From Aulostomus chinensis (taxonomy: Eukaryota; Chordata; Actinopteri; Syngnathiformes; Aulostomidae): a DNA stretch of 64,000 nt. Positions 24,361 through 32,399 of the stretch are shown here, in pieces. The stretch is from positions 9,419,001 through 9,483,000 of the forward strand of contig JBBMOA010000001.1 in the NCBI GenBank assembly GCA_037954235.1, given 5' to 3'. Position 1 is the first letter of the stretch. Each line of letters begins with the position of its first letter. The notes beneath the pieces were generated by a model. That model did not search any database. It was not told where the DNA came from and saw only the letters and a program-made list of their open reading frames with translations. Made by a program: the position numbers and the translations under genes.

Positions 24361-25823
24361 ATAAAGAATAATATGAAATGGATTTTAGTGCCCCAGGAAT
24401 TACAAACATCTGCTTCCGTGGAAGTCCCCCCCCCCTCCCCCGTTCTTCTGTGAGAAAATCCGGTAGTTGTCGCTCACTCCGAGGAAAAAAAACAAATATT
24501 TTTAATACTTCATCTTTTGATTAATAAGACAATCTACAAATTCATTTAATTTCTGGATGTTTATTCTACCTACGAAGTCCATTTGTCACCATTATAGATC
24601 GACCAATCAGCATTAAGAATATAAACAATGACTCAAACTAATGGCGGTCTGCTGACGTCACATCCGTCTCAGAGGCTCACTCCTGCACTCAGAGGTGGCC
24701 TTTTAGTTCCATCACTTCACGCTGTATTTACAGATTTATGATTGAGGGGAACAAACCACTCTGATGTCTGGGTTCATCAAGGATATCATTAAAGAAATCC
24801 TAACTATCTGGCCAGTTAAATTGATCCTAACTGTTCTTCAGATGTTGTGCTGGTAATGTCATGTAGTTTCTTTTCCAATGTAACTTTGTCGTTCTGATGT
24901 GTGTATTTTTACTGCTCCAACAAAGCTGTTCCTCTTCTGGGTAAATCAATCATTCAGGCAATCAATAACTGAGTGTCTCTGATGCTGTACTGTAGTATTG
25001 CAGTACAACAACACTCTGATCCTTCCTTTTCAAATGTTTTTATTGTGTTTCTCTCATCAGGTGTTCAAAATGATGACAATAAAAATCAATAATTGATATT
25101 CAGCTTTGTTTCAACAATAATAACTGATCAGAAATGAGGCCTGATGGCTGCAATAGCAGCTTTGTGCTGTTCAGTGACTCCTGCTATAAAAAGGAGTCAA
25201 GGCGGTCTTAAAGATGTGAAAATGTTCCAAAGATCCTTCTTCATGTTGGTCCTGAACAAGATTGGTGTCAGGCCTTTTTTCAAAGGAGCTCCAAAAGGCT
25301 CACTTAACCCTTTGAGGCCTGGCTGAGACACGAGGCCTGTTGACCTTTGACCCTGTTGCTCTTTTGCTCTCATTGGCCTCTCCAGTGGGTACAGACCTGA
25401 AACTTTATGAAATCCTAATCTGGTGGAATAATTCTAGAACCCCCTCCCAAACAGGAAGTGGCTTCAGGAAGGAGGTGGGGCTTCAAAATTTTAAATATTG
25501 GTTTCTGGCAGAGGTGTGAACTCCTCCCAGAAAGCTCATCTCATTTGGAGCAACTTTGACCAGTTATGATGCTTCATTGAAAGACTTTACTGGACTTTGC
25601 CACGCCCTTTACGGACAGCAGAAAGGACTTAGGGGGGTCAAACCAGCACAGATGCGATCCTTCAAGAACAGAACAACACACTCAAATTTCAACTTCCTCG
25701 GTTCAAAGAGAAAAAACTATCCCCTTGTGAAACTGGGCAAAATCAGGGTCTGGGACTTCTGCACTCCGAGAGCCTTTTGGAGCAGAATTGAGGATCAAAT
25801 CTGGGTTCTGGTGTTTCTACTTG
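24361..25823. other. Intergenic, promoter-like motifs but no gene recognised
   Basis: The stretch has a C-rich tract at about 24427-24439. A CCAAT box lies at 24603-24607, and a perfect TGACGTCA palindrome at 24653-24660. A hairpin with a seven-pair stem TGTACTG/CAGTACA lies at 24986-25007. The open frames at 25144-25326 and 25556-25858 (60 and 100 codons) resemble no family I know. The text from about 25300 to 25850 has the feel of a dispersed fish repeat, but I cannot name it. Confidence 0.45.
24603..24660. promoter_or_regulatory. CCAAT box and CRE/ATF-type palindrome
   Basis: CCAAT occurs at 24603 and TGACGTCA at 24653-24660, about 50 bases apart. This combination is common in vertebrate housekeeping promoters. 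No transcript start or coding exon is recognisable beside it, so this may be a relic within a repeat or chance. Confidence 0.2.
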
Positions 25824-26249
25824 GGCTACATCCACCAAACTTTACACACATAGTGTGATGCCCCAGAGTAGCATGTGCTGGGAATTTCAGCCATCTAGGT
25901 GCTAAGGGACCCAAGCACGGTCCGGGGGCATCCACTAACCCTCAGGGGCTCCTCAAAGTCTGGCCCCTCTTCCCTGGTTTCATTTGAGCTGAAGCCACCA
26001 AAAGTCACACCAATGGTTGATGTCAGTGAGAGGACTGATTCTGACATTTTCAGCCATCCAGAAGTTACAGAGCTGAAACACAAGACCCCAAAGCCCCTTC
26101 CATGTTTGTTGCCAGAGATATCGTAGTCATGACAGTGCACCTCCTTTATGAAGAAAAACAAAACAACTACTGCTTTGGGGCTTGTGTTTAGGGGTATTAT
26201 ATTATATTATTATATTATGTTATGTGTGTAAAGTTTGGTGGATGGAGCC
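25824..26249. mobile_element. Possible non-autonomous element with 27-bp inverted ends
   Basis: The ends 25824-25850 and 26223-26249 are inverted copies of each other with one mismatch, containing CCACCAAACTTTACACAC. They enclose about 370 bases without a gene, including an ATTATATTAT-rich stretch near the right end. The arrangement resembles a MITE, but I see no matching target duplication directly outside the ends. It could also be two oppositely oriented copies of one repeat. Confidence 0.4.
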
Positions 26250-26499
26250 GGATGGGCCGGTGTGAGCAGGCATTTCAAAATATATATTTCTGGTAAAAAC
26301 GCAGAAACAGCGGTTAGTTTGTTTTGTGTTAAAATGAGAAACAGACCCATCCAGTTGTAGTGCCACCACTCAGCGGCCACCTTGCAGTCAGAAGCCATGA
26401 AGAATGTTGCCCAGTAAGAGGAAGGAGAAAGGAGGAGCCGAAAAAGAGAGACTCCCGAGAAGAAAAGCAGCCGAATTTCCAAAACTCGACGCGTTCTTC

Positions 26500-26766
26500 C
26501 AGGGCTGGACTGGGAAGAAGAGACGTCAGGTGTTGGAACGTGTAGTGGAAGAAGAAGGTCTCTGAGTAGTGAAAGAGTATCACTCTTTTAACATGGTTAC
26601 TGTCTTCCATGTAGAATACTGCACTTTATTTTAATTTTTGAAACTTCAAAATGTGCGCATACATCCTCTGGTATGGCGTGTGCTTACACATATCGTGTAA
26701 ATAACCATGGAGGGCTGCCAGGGATGAAAAATGCCAGGGCCATTTTTTGGTCCCAGTCCAGCCCTG
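26500..26766. mobile_element. Short inverted-end element next to hAT fragment
   Basis: The segment opens with CAGGGCTGGACTGGGA and closes with its complement TCCCAGTCCAGCCCTG. CAGGG-type ends are typical of hAT transposons. A third copy of this terminus, in closing orientation, lies at 27377-27390, beyond the transposase remnant. I found no clear 8-bp target duplication. It may be a solo-end or internally deleted derivative of the neighbouring hAT element. Confidence 0.45.
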
Positions 26767-27176
26767 CTTCTTAACCTGCTCACGGTGTCCTGTCAGCTGT
26801 CTTCCCTCAAGGTGGTGGCCAGTCTTGCTCTGGAGCAGTTTCAAAAATAGGCCTCAGCACACTGCCTCTGTGCCATGCCTCTCTCATGCTCCTCTACTCT
26901 TTGGTGCACATGCCTCCAGTCTGTCAGGCCTCTAATGAAGACACTTGGATCACTGGGCTTGCTAAAAGCAGGGCAAACAAAACAAAACAAAGCATGACGT
27001 TGACCACAATAAGTCAGCCATTTCCACGTCGTGCCGTCCGTTCTAACGAAGAGCCTCTGGACAACAGGGTTTATGGAATCTTGTTGAGGATGAAACTTTA
27101 AAAAATCAGTCCTCTGTGTGGAAGAAGGGCGACTAAAATAGTCTCCAACTGTCTGATCTGACTCCTCCACTTCCAT
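26764..27176 (-). pseudogene. hAT-type transposase N-terminal fragment (TTF/ZMYM-like zinc finger), frameshifted
   Basis: From ATG at 27176 the minus strand encodes 111 residues resembling the N-terminal zinc finger of hAT-family and 'zinc finger MYM-type 1-like' proteins of fish. There is FLKFHPQQ (25-32), RTDGTTWKWLTYC (45-57), LFCFVC (63-68, a CX2C pair) and DWRHVHQRVEEHE (86-98, candidate metal-binding His), then CAEAYF. The frame stops there at 26841. Reading on in the next frame gives LKLLQSKTGHHLEG to about 26764, which continues the family pattern. One T appears to be missing from the T run at about 26843-26848. The dimerisation and catalytic regions are absent. In the intact family this zinc finger would bind transposon DNA in the nucleus. 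Here it is a dead fragment. Confidence 0.75.
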
Positions 27177-27376
27177 TGCAACAGCATGGCTTGACTAAGA
27201 GAAAGAGAGAGAGCGGAGAGATTTCATTGGACGAGCCCAATGTCCTTCCAGAAAATCAACCAATGGGCCGCGTTTCGCGTCTCCGATACCGTTACTGTCG
27301 ATTAAAAACTATACACTTTTGAAAAAAAAATTATGACAGTTATGGGCCGGCCCGAAGATGTGCATCGGCCAGGTGG

Positions 27377-27390
27377 CCAGTCCAGCCCTG
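27377..27390. mobile_element. hAT-like terminal sequence, outer copy
   Basis: CCAGTCCAGCCCTG repeats the closing terminus found at 26753-26766. It could be the true right end of an element whose left end is at 26500, which would then span the transposase fragment. Confidence 0.4.
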
Positions 27391-27569
27391 GGTTCACCCT
27401 TGATGGGTCACCAATCCATCCCAGGACCAACACACACAGACAGACAACCATTCACACTCACAGTCATTTAGAGTGTCCAGGTAACCACTACCCTCTTGAT
27501 GTCTTTGGACTGTGGGAGGAAGCTGGAGTACCAGAGAGAACCCACACAGAGACAGGGAGAACCTGCAGG
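27390..27569 (-). repeat. Dispersed teleost repeat, second partial copy
   Basis: GGTTCACCCTTGATGGGTC, GACAGACAACCATTCACACTC, GTCTTTGGACTGTGGGAGG and GAGAACCTGCAG correspond in order to the middle of the element at 22994-23318, in the same orientation. The copy starts exactly at the end of the hAT-like terminus. Confidence 0.65.
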
Positions 27570-27983
27570 AGGGGTGGAGATCGATGAGTCCTGGAGACGT
27601 TCAATAATGTCCACAACTTTGGCACCAGGAAGACAGCAGGTGATGGCACCTGGGAGTTCAACAGACCTGATGATTGAACCACCAATCACAAGGATTTCAG
27701 CCTCCATTGTAAACAGAGAGTTTAGATGAGAGAGAACCTGCTGTCAGCCTCACCAGTCAGGGCAGTGGCAGAGGCAGCAGAGTTGAATGAAGCAGGACCA
27801 CCTGGCAGGTCTCAGCTGGAGGTGATGACATCACTGGCCTCAGTCCTCACCAGTGCTCTGCCTAGCAACACGGACGATGGAGAGAAACCAGTAGAAGCGC
27901 TCTGAGAGTTGGAGACAGCAGGAGAGAGACCACGACAGTGTCACCCATGGGAAACTGTTGGATCCACTCAGGACAGGCTGGAC
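27570..27983 (-). pseudogene. SGNH/GDSL-hydrolase-like fragment, island copy
   Basis: On the minus strand an ATG at 27707 opens MEAEILVIGGSIIRSVELPG followed by AITCCLPGAKVVDIIERLQ. This matches the start of SGNH-hydrolase-like domains carried by repetitive fish sequences, in which block I reads GDS or GSS. Here it is GGS, so the nucleophile-bearing motif is altered. The frame then runs into the dispersed repeat and is truncated at about residue 45. The upstream part (27708-27983) carries an in-frame TGA about 130 bases before the ATG. The whole segment reappears inverted at 63624-64000. Confidence 0.6.
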
Positions 27984-27984
27984 A

Positions 27985-28113
27985 GACACAGATCAAAGAC
28001 AGAATTGATGATGATGTCATCAGGAGGCTTTGATAGTGTTTTTATTTGTACCTAGAATTCTGTCTTTGATGTCAGGAGGACATGAAAGAAACCCAATTGA
28101 GGAAAGTAGAGGA
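27985..28113 (-). repeat. Low-copy repeat, inverted partner of 23331-23450
   Basis: GAATTCTGTCTTTGATGTC, AGGAGGACATGAAAGAAAC and AATTGAGGAAAGTAGAGGAG are the reverse complement of the 23331-23390 region. GATGATGTCATCAGG matches the following portion. The segment joins directly onto the SGNH-like fragment. Confidence 0.6.
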
Positions 28114-28522
28114 GAACATTCAGCTTCATTAGAAACACTTGAACTGTTAAACAGTAGAATTAGTTTGAAACAGTTTACAACACTGAGTGACAGGATTGAA
28201 GAGGGAAGGTTTTTGTGTTTTCAGTTTAATTCTAACTTAAAACTGGGCATGAACATTTTTAGTCGTTCATATTCTAACATACAGAGGAAGTCATGACGTT
28301 CCCTTTTTTTTAACCTGTCCTGTTCAGGAAATGGAAATGGAAATTTAGCTGCTATGTTGAATCAGAAAAACCTTTTGAAGTCTACTTTTGCTTCAGTCAG
28401 AAAGTGGACTGTTGTTAACTCTCACAATGGTTGGTGATTGTGGAGGAAGACAAAATCCTTATGAACCTCTTTTTAACAGACACACATTTCTAAAGATGCA
28501 GGTTCATTTTATTTTGTTCTTT
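28114..28522. other. Intergenic, no gene recognised
   Basis: The open frame that reaches 28296 shows no known motif. T-rich runs are the only visible structure. Confidence 0.5.
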
Positions 28523-28594
28523 TAGCAGAGGATGGTTTCGATCCATCGACCTCTGGGTTCTGGGCCCAGCACGCTTCCTCTGCGCCACTCTGCT
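28523..28594 (-). tRNA. Initiator tRNA-Met body with CAG anticodon
   Basis: The 72-nt minus-strand sequence equals vertebrate initiator tRNA-Met almost base for base. Acceptor AGCAGAG/CTCTGCT has A1-T72 pairing. The anticodon stem CTGGG/CCCAG has the three G-C pairs typical of initiators, the loop keeps C33, and the T arm GATGG-ATCGAAA-CCATC and A73 are intact. Two changes are seen. One D-loop base is A instead of C. The anticodon, at 28562-28560, reads CAG rather than CAT. CAG would pair with leucine CUG codons. The first AAAA on the plus strand (Pol III terminator for this strand) is about 67 bases downstream. It is either a mutated pseudogene or an unusual initiator-like tRNA. Structure alone does not decide. 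Confidence 0.9.
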
Positions 28595-29191
28595 CTACCA
28601 TTGATGGTGCCAGGAGGCCTAAAAACACAAAACACCAATTCAATCCAGGACCTTGGAGCCTAAACTGAAACTCCATCACACGGTGGCTCTGCTGGGGCTC
28701 CCACAGGTGAGTGAGGCTGAGCTCCAGTCTGCTCTGAGGAGGCAGCAGACATCTGCACCACTCAGAGGTTTGGTTGGTGTCTTTGACAAAATCCCAACAA
28801 ACTCAAATCCTGTTGAAGCAGGAAGTTCTAGTTGAACTCTCATCCACGTCACATGACCAAGAAAACCTCCTCTTTCATTCAGACCAGAACAGACAAACAT
28901 AGAAACATTGTTTCAGCTTCTGATCAAACAATAACAAGTTCTTGATTGTTTGTCATGTTCTATTAATCAGACTGATGATCTCTGGATGTTCTAGGAGGGG
29001 GGTCTGTTTCTGATGAAGCCTGTTTGGTCTGGGGGGGTTAAGATGGTGGGGCTGTTTCAGTTCTAGTGCTGAAGGCTTTCACCATGACAGTCAGACTCTC
29101 CTCTGTCCTTCATGGTCCCTCAAATGTGCAGTGTGGACCTCACACACTGAAATTTAGCCTGAAAAGTCTTCATGAAAAGCAGTGACTCAGA
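28595..29191. other. Intergenic between two tRNA genes, no gene recognised
   Basis: Open frames of 60 and 74 codons overlap on opposite strands (28653-28900) without a recognisable motif. A G-run (GGGGGG) lies at about 29031. Confidence 0.5.
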
Positions 29192-29265
29192 GTCTCTGTG
29201 GCGCAATCGGTCAGCGTGCTCGGCTGTTAACTGAGAGGCTGGTGGTTCGAGCCCACCCAGGGACG
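29192..29265 (+). tRNA. tRNA-Asn (GTT)
   Basis: This 74-nt cloverleaf matches vertebrate tRNA-Asn. Acceptor GTCTCTG/CAGGGAC is intact with G73, anticodon loop CTGTTAA has GTT, and T arm GGTGG-TTCGAGC-CCACC gives a canonical B box. The anticodon stem differs from the usual TTCGG/CCGAA as CTCGG/CTGAG, but pairing is kept by a C-G pair and one G-U, so the changes look compensated. The last D-stem pair is G-U. No T run follows within about 80 bases. It probably folds normally and would decode AAC/AAU. Confidence 0.92.
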
Positions 29266-30340
29266 ATGAACAGGCTCTACTGGTGCTTAGGAGTCGCTGT
29301 GTTAATGATCTGAATGTGGACAGACAGACTGACCCTCCACAGCAGACTCATGTCACAGATCTCTGGATGAGACGCTTCAGTGTTAAATTTAGTCGTCGTG
29401 TGTCATGCAATGTTGAGGAGACCTGCTGGCTGTGGGTAAAGTGGGGGCTCAGAGTTTGTGGAGTCGGCTCTGGAATGAAGGGGGTCACTGTTTGGTTCTC
29501 AGATGCTCCAGCTCAGGTTAGCGAGGTGGTGGAGAAACCAGTGAGAGCTCTGCCAGCTGGAGCCTCTTGGGTCCCGGGAGGCTTCACTCCTGGAGGTGGA
29601 AATGATGAGGAGTTTTAAAATCTGCTCCTCTTTCACGCTGACTTGTTTTCTTGGGTTCCCTCTTTTATTCTCCTGGAGATCAAGAGGATCCTGCCATGTT
29701 TGTCCAGGAGACCCACAGCACAACAGTCAGTGAATGGGGATGCAGGCAGGCTTTTAATGGGGGTCATTTGAAGTCCCAAGTCCAGTTGGAGCAGAGGCTG
29801 GAGTTTGATTCTCCAGGAGGTTTTTGTTGTTGTTTTTTTACCAGTTTCTTTTGATTTGGAGGAAATCATTCCAGGTGTTTGAAAGAAGGTGAGAGCAACT
29901 TTGGAAAATGTTCAACTGGTGTTTTTAAATGTCTTTGCACCAACAAATGGTGGACAGGACAGCTTTTGAGACATTTTAATGCCACCGTTCAACAGTGAAT
30001 CTGCTGGTTTCCTGTTTTTAGGAGCTGATGGGAGCTGCACAGAGAAGCTCTTTGAGACAGGAACCATTCAGAGCTCCATCCTGCTTCTTCCAGCAGGATC
30101 CACTGATCCACCAACACACCAGCTGTTTGATGAGTGGAGGCTTTTGACCAGGATTCCTAGACAGCACAGCTGGACTCACGCAACAGCTAACTTGTTAGCA
30201 CCGACTAGACAGGAGCGCTTCTATGGTTTTACTCAGTGGTTCAATATTTTTAAGAGATGTCCCATTCAGCCTGTGGGTTTGAGTGATCACTCTTCAGTCT
30301 CCTGTTCTGTTTTATTAAAATATTCATTTAAAAGCTCCTG
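29266..30340. other. Intergenic, no gene recognised
   Basis: Open frames of 60-120 codons on both strands show no motif I can place, and none has a convincing start or splice context. A T-rich tract (GTTGTTGTTTTTTTACC) lies at about 29826-29842. Confidence 0.5.
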
Positions 30341-30571
30341 AGAGAGAGAGAGAGGGGGGGGGAGACAGAGAGAGAGAGGGAGAGAGAGAGAGAGGGAGAG
30401 AGAGAGATAGAGGGAGGGGGGAGACAGAGAGAGAGAGGGAGAGGGGGGGTAGACAGAGAGAGGGGGAGAGAGAGATAGAGGGAGGGAGAGAGAGAGGGAG
30501 AGAGAGAGAGAGAGAGGGCGGGAGGGAGGGAGAGAGAGAGGGAGAGAGAGAGGGAGAGAGAGAGAGAGAGG
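30341..30571 (+). repeat. (GA)n-rich purine tract, about 230 bp
   Basis: The plus strand is almost wholly A and G for about 230 bases, mixing GAGAGA runs with GGGA and GGGGGG interruptions. Only a few isolated pyrimidines occur (for example GATAG and GGCGGG). The complementary strand gives a Leu/Ser-rich low-complexity open frame that is not a gene. Confidence 0.95.
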
Positions 30572-31280
30572 ATCAAACTGATCTCAAACTTGACTTCAAA
30601 ATTCTCAGATTATAATCATTTGTACTCCTTGATAGATTCATCACTACAGTGTCATAGAGGGTCCATTACTATTGCAGTATATTAAAGAATATAAGAACGA
30701 GGTTACCATCCATGGAAATATAGTATTTCATGTATTGCAGTATATTTTCAAAGATATAACACTTTAATTTTTTTTAATAAGAGAGGCTTTAATGTCTGTC
30801 TTTGATGTCTAAACTCTGACTCTGATGTCATTGGTGGTGACTGAATTCTACCCCCTGACAGACTGGGAAGGCTCCTATTGGTGATGTCATCATAAATACA
30901 TGAAGGTCTTGTTTCAATGTTTTAACATTAAAGCTCATCTTGGTAAAACAATCAAGTTACCTGAACTAAGTTCTTGAAAAAAATGACTGTCACTGACTTA
31001 AATAAATCAAATCTACTTCAAAGTTCCTTCTGTTGTCATAAGTCGGCCATTTTAAGTGTACTTGTAGTTCCAGAACATTCCAAGAGGAGATGATATGAAT
31101 CATGTTGTTAGATGAACTCTGTTCCTCTGCTTTGATGTTGGTGGACTGAGGGGAGTTTGCCTGAACCTGCTTGGACCTGCTGGCTCCTGCTCAGTCCCTC
31201 ACTCAGCCTCACTCAGCCTCAGCAGCACGGCTCCACTGAGGACTGATTCAGGTTCCTTGCAACCAAATAGGAGGAGAGCT
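30572..31280. other. Intergenic, no gene recognised
   Basis: This is AT-rich sequence with the motif ATTGCAGTATATT twice (about 30677 and 30734) and a T run at about 30769. No gene or element is identifiable. Confidence 0.5.
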
Positions 31281-31332
31281 GAACCTTCTTGCTGTGAGGC
31301 CACAGTGCTGACCACTGCACCATTGTGTCCCC
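31281..31332 (-). repeat. Dispersed teleost repeat, terminal fragment
   Basis: GAACCTTCTTGCTGTGAGGC, CACAGTGCTGACC and ACTGCACCATTGTGTCC match the distal end of the repeat at 22994-23318. Confidence 0.6.
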
Positions 31333-31397
31333 TGAAAATGACACCACCTTGTTGGGCTTTTCTGTAACAGCAAGCACACATGAACACAGCAGCTTCT

Positions 31398-31470
31398 TCA
31401 CTGGTGGCGCAATGGATAATGCGTCTGACTACGGATCAGAAGATTCTAGGTTCAACTCCTGGCCAGCTCG
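31398..31470 (+). tRNA. tRNA-Arg (ACG), acceptor stem decayed
   Basis: This 73-nt sequence follows vertebrate tRNA-Arg(ACG) from position 4 onward. It has D arm TGGCGCAATGGATAATGCG, anticodon arm TCTGA-CTACGGA-TCAGA and T arm CTAGG-TTCAACT-CCTGG, ending CAGCTCG. The 5' acceptor strand is TCACTGG, so pairs 1-72, 2-71 and 3-70 are lost while 4-69 to 7-66 still pair. No T run follows. It is probably a pseudogene or a 5'-damaged copy. The internal A and B boxes could still recruit Pol III factors. Confidence 0.85.
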
Positions 31471-31637
31471 CTTTGAACTTTATACTGAGAAGATGAAGTG
31501 AGAACCACTGATCAAAGTCACTGAAGTCCTCCCAGGTTTCCTCCTTGTCTGCTGGAAACATGAACACATGAATGATCCTGCTACCTCTCATGTTAAGCTG
31601 CACTTGACAGTGACAGCAGGAGAACAAAAATCCCAGT

Positions 31638-32111
31638 GTGTCATCAACATTTCCTGTCAAATCAATGATAGAAGCTGTTGAATTTCTGGATCAGAACAAG
31701 GAGAAACCCACCCCTCACAGCCAGAAAAGCAATCTGGTATACGCTGTCAGATGCAGTGAGGCCTGCACGGATCTCTACATAGGGGAAACCAAACAGCCCC
31801 TCAACAAGCGCATGGCCCAACATAGAAGAGCCAACTCTGGAGGACAGGACTCAGCGGTTTTCCTCCACCTCAAGGAGGAAAGCCACTCCTTCCAGGACGA
31901 CCATGTCCAAATACTCGACAGAGAGGACAGATGGTTTGAAAGAGGAGTTAAAGAAGCCATCCACGTCAGGATAGAGAAACCATCTTTGAACAGAGGAGGT
32001 GGACTGCGACATTTCCTTTCACCTATTTACAACCAAGTCCTTTCAAAACTTCCCCAAAGAGCTCAGCTGAAAGACCCACGTGGAACGGCTGCTGCCAGCA
32101 CAGCCCATTAG
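31638..32111 (+). CDS. GIY-YIG endonuclease domain of a Penelope-like element (partial)
   Basis: The 157-residue frame carries the C-terminal endonuclease of a Penelope-like retroelement. LVY (33-35) stands for GIY and YIGETKQPL (47-55) holds YIG. The conserved Arg and His are in KRMAQHRR (57-64), DRWFERGVKEAIHV (97-110) holds the candidate catalytic Glu, and NRGGGLRHFLSP (118-129) follows. C39 and C43 between the two motifs, with His near 77 and 83, fit the zinc-binding cysteines and histidines described for this family. The first 25 or so residues look like flanking sequence, and recognisable homology starts near 31700. The reverse transcriptase that should lie upstream is missing, so this is a 5'-truncated insertion. 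The frame ends in TAG at 32109. In intact elements the domain nicks target DNA to prime reverse transcription. Here it is probably not a functional gene, although the frame is unbroken. Confidence 0.85.
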   Translation: MSSTFPVKSMIEAVEFLDQNKEKPTPHSQKSNLVYAVRCSEACTDLYIGETKQPLNKRMAQHRRANSGGQDSAVFLHLKEESHSFQDDHVQILDREDRWFERGVKEAIHVRIEKPSLNRGGGLRHFLSPIYNQVLSKLPQRAQLKDPRGTAAASTAH

Positions 32112-32399
32112 CATCTGAGTGGTCGGTGAAACTCCCTAACGACCACCCCTGAAACTCCCTGACACCTCACAACGACTGTCGTTTGGGGAGGCCAGGTGAG
32201 TCTCGGGAGGGTCGTTTCCACCACAATAGCACTGACCACTCCCAAATAGGTTTATAAGCTGGAGCTTCCACACTCTTCACTAGAACTGAAGAAGCCTCTC
32301 GGATGAGAGGTGAAACGTCTTCAAGATAAACTTACGTCCAGTTGACCAGATTTTACTTCGCTTCGATCTACGATGACCTGGATGAATGAGAACCTACAC
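31696..32399 (+). mobile_element. 5'-truncated Penelope-like retroelement, 3' end
   Basis: The element comprises the endonuclease frame, about 170 bases of 3' non-coding sequence, the hammerhead-like hairpin and a terminal stretch ending GACCTGGATGAATGAGAACC. The satellite resumes immediately after, at about 32400. The 3' end is therefore the boundary between island and array. Confidence 0.7.
32280..32325 (+). ncRNA. Candidate hammerhead ribozyme of the Penelope-like element
   Basis: The three core strands are present in order. CTGAAGA (32286-32292) fits CUGANGA, then comes a six-pair stem CCTCTC/GAGAGG with a GGAT loop plus a G-U pair, then GAAAC (32312-32316), then GTC (32317-32319). Flanking CTAGAA and TTCAAG pair in five of six positions as stem I. 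Stem III is only the ACGT palindrome. That fits the minimal hammerheads reported in the flanking repeats of animal Penelope-like elements, which were proposed to act as dimers. One extra A (32293) separates the core from stem II. Activity is not shown by sequence. Confidence 0.55.

Noticed and set aside
24091..24453. 120-codon frame over the 84-bp direct repeats
   Set aside because: The second repeat is read in the same frame by chance. Its composition is typical of AT-rich non-coding DNA and there is no family match.
25556..25858. 100-codon plus-strand frame as a gene
   Set aside because: It has no domain, overlaps the left end of the inverted-end element and sits in sequence that looks repetitive.
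26500..27390. 8-bp target duplication for the hAT-like element
   Set aside because: Bases outside 26500, 26766 and 27390 share only a few positions (about five of eight at best).
30328..30576. Leu/Ser-rich 82-codon minus-strand frame
   Set aside because: It is a direct translation of the GA-rich simple repeat.
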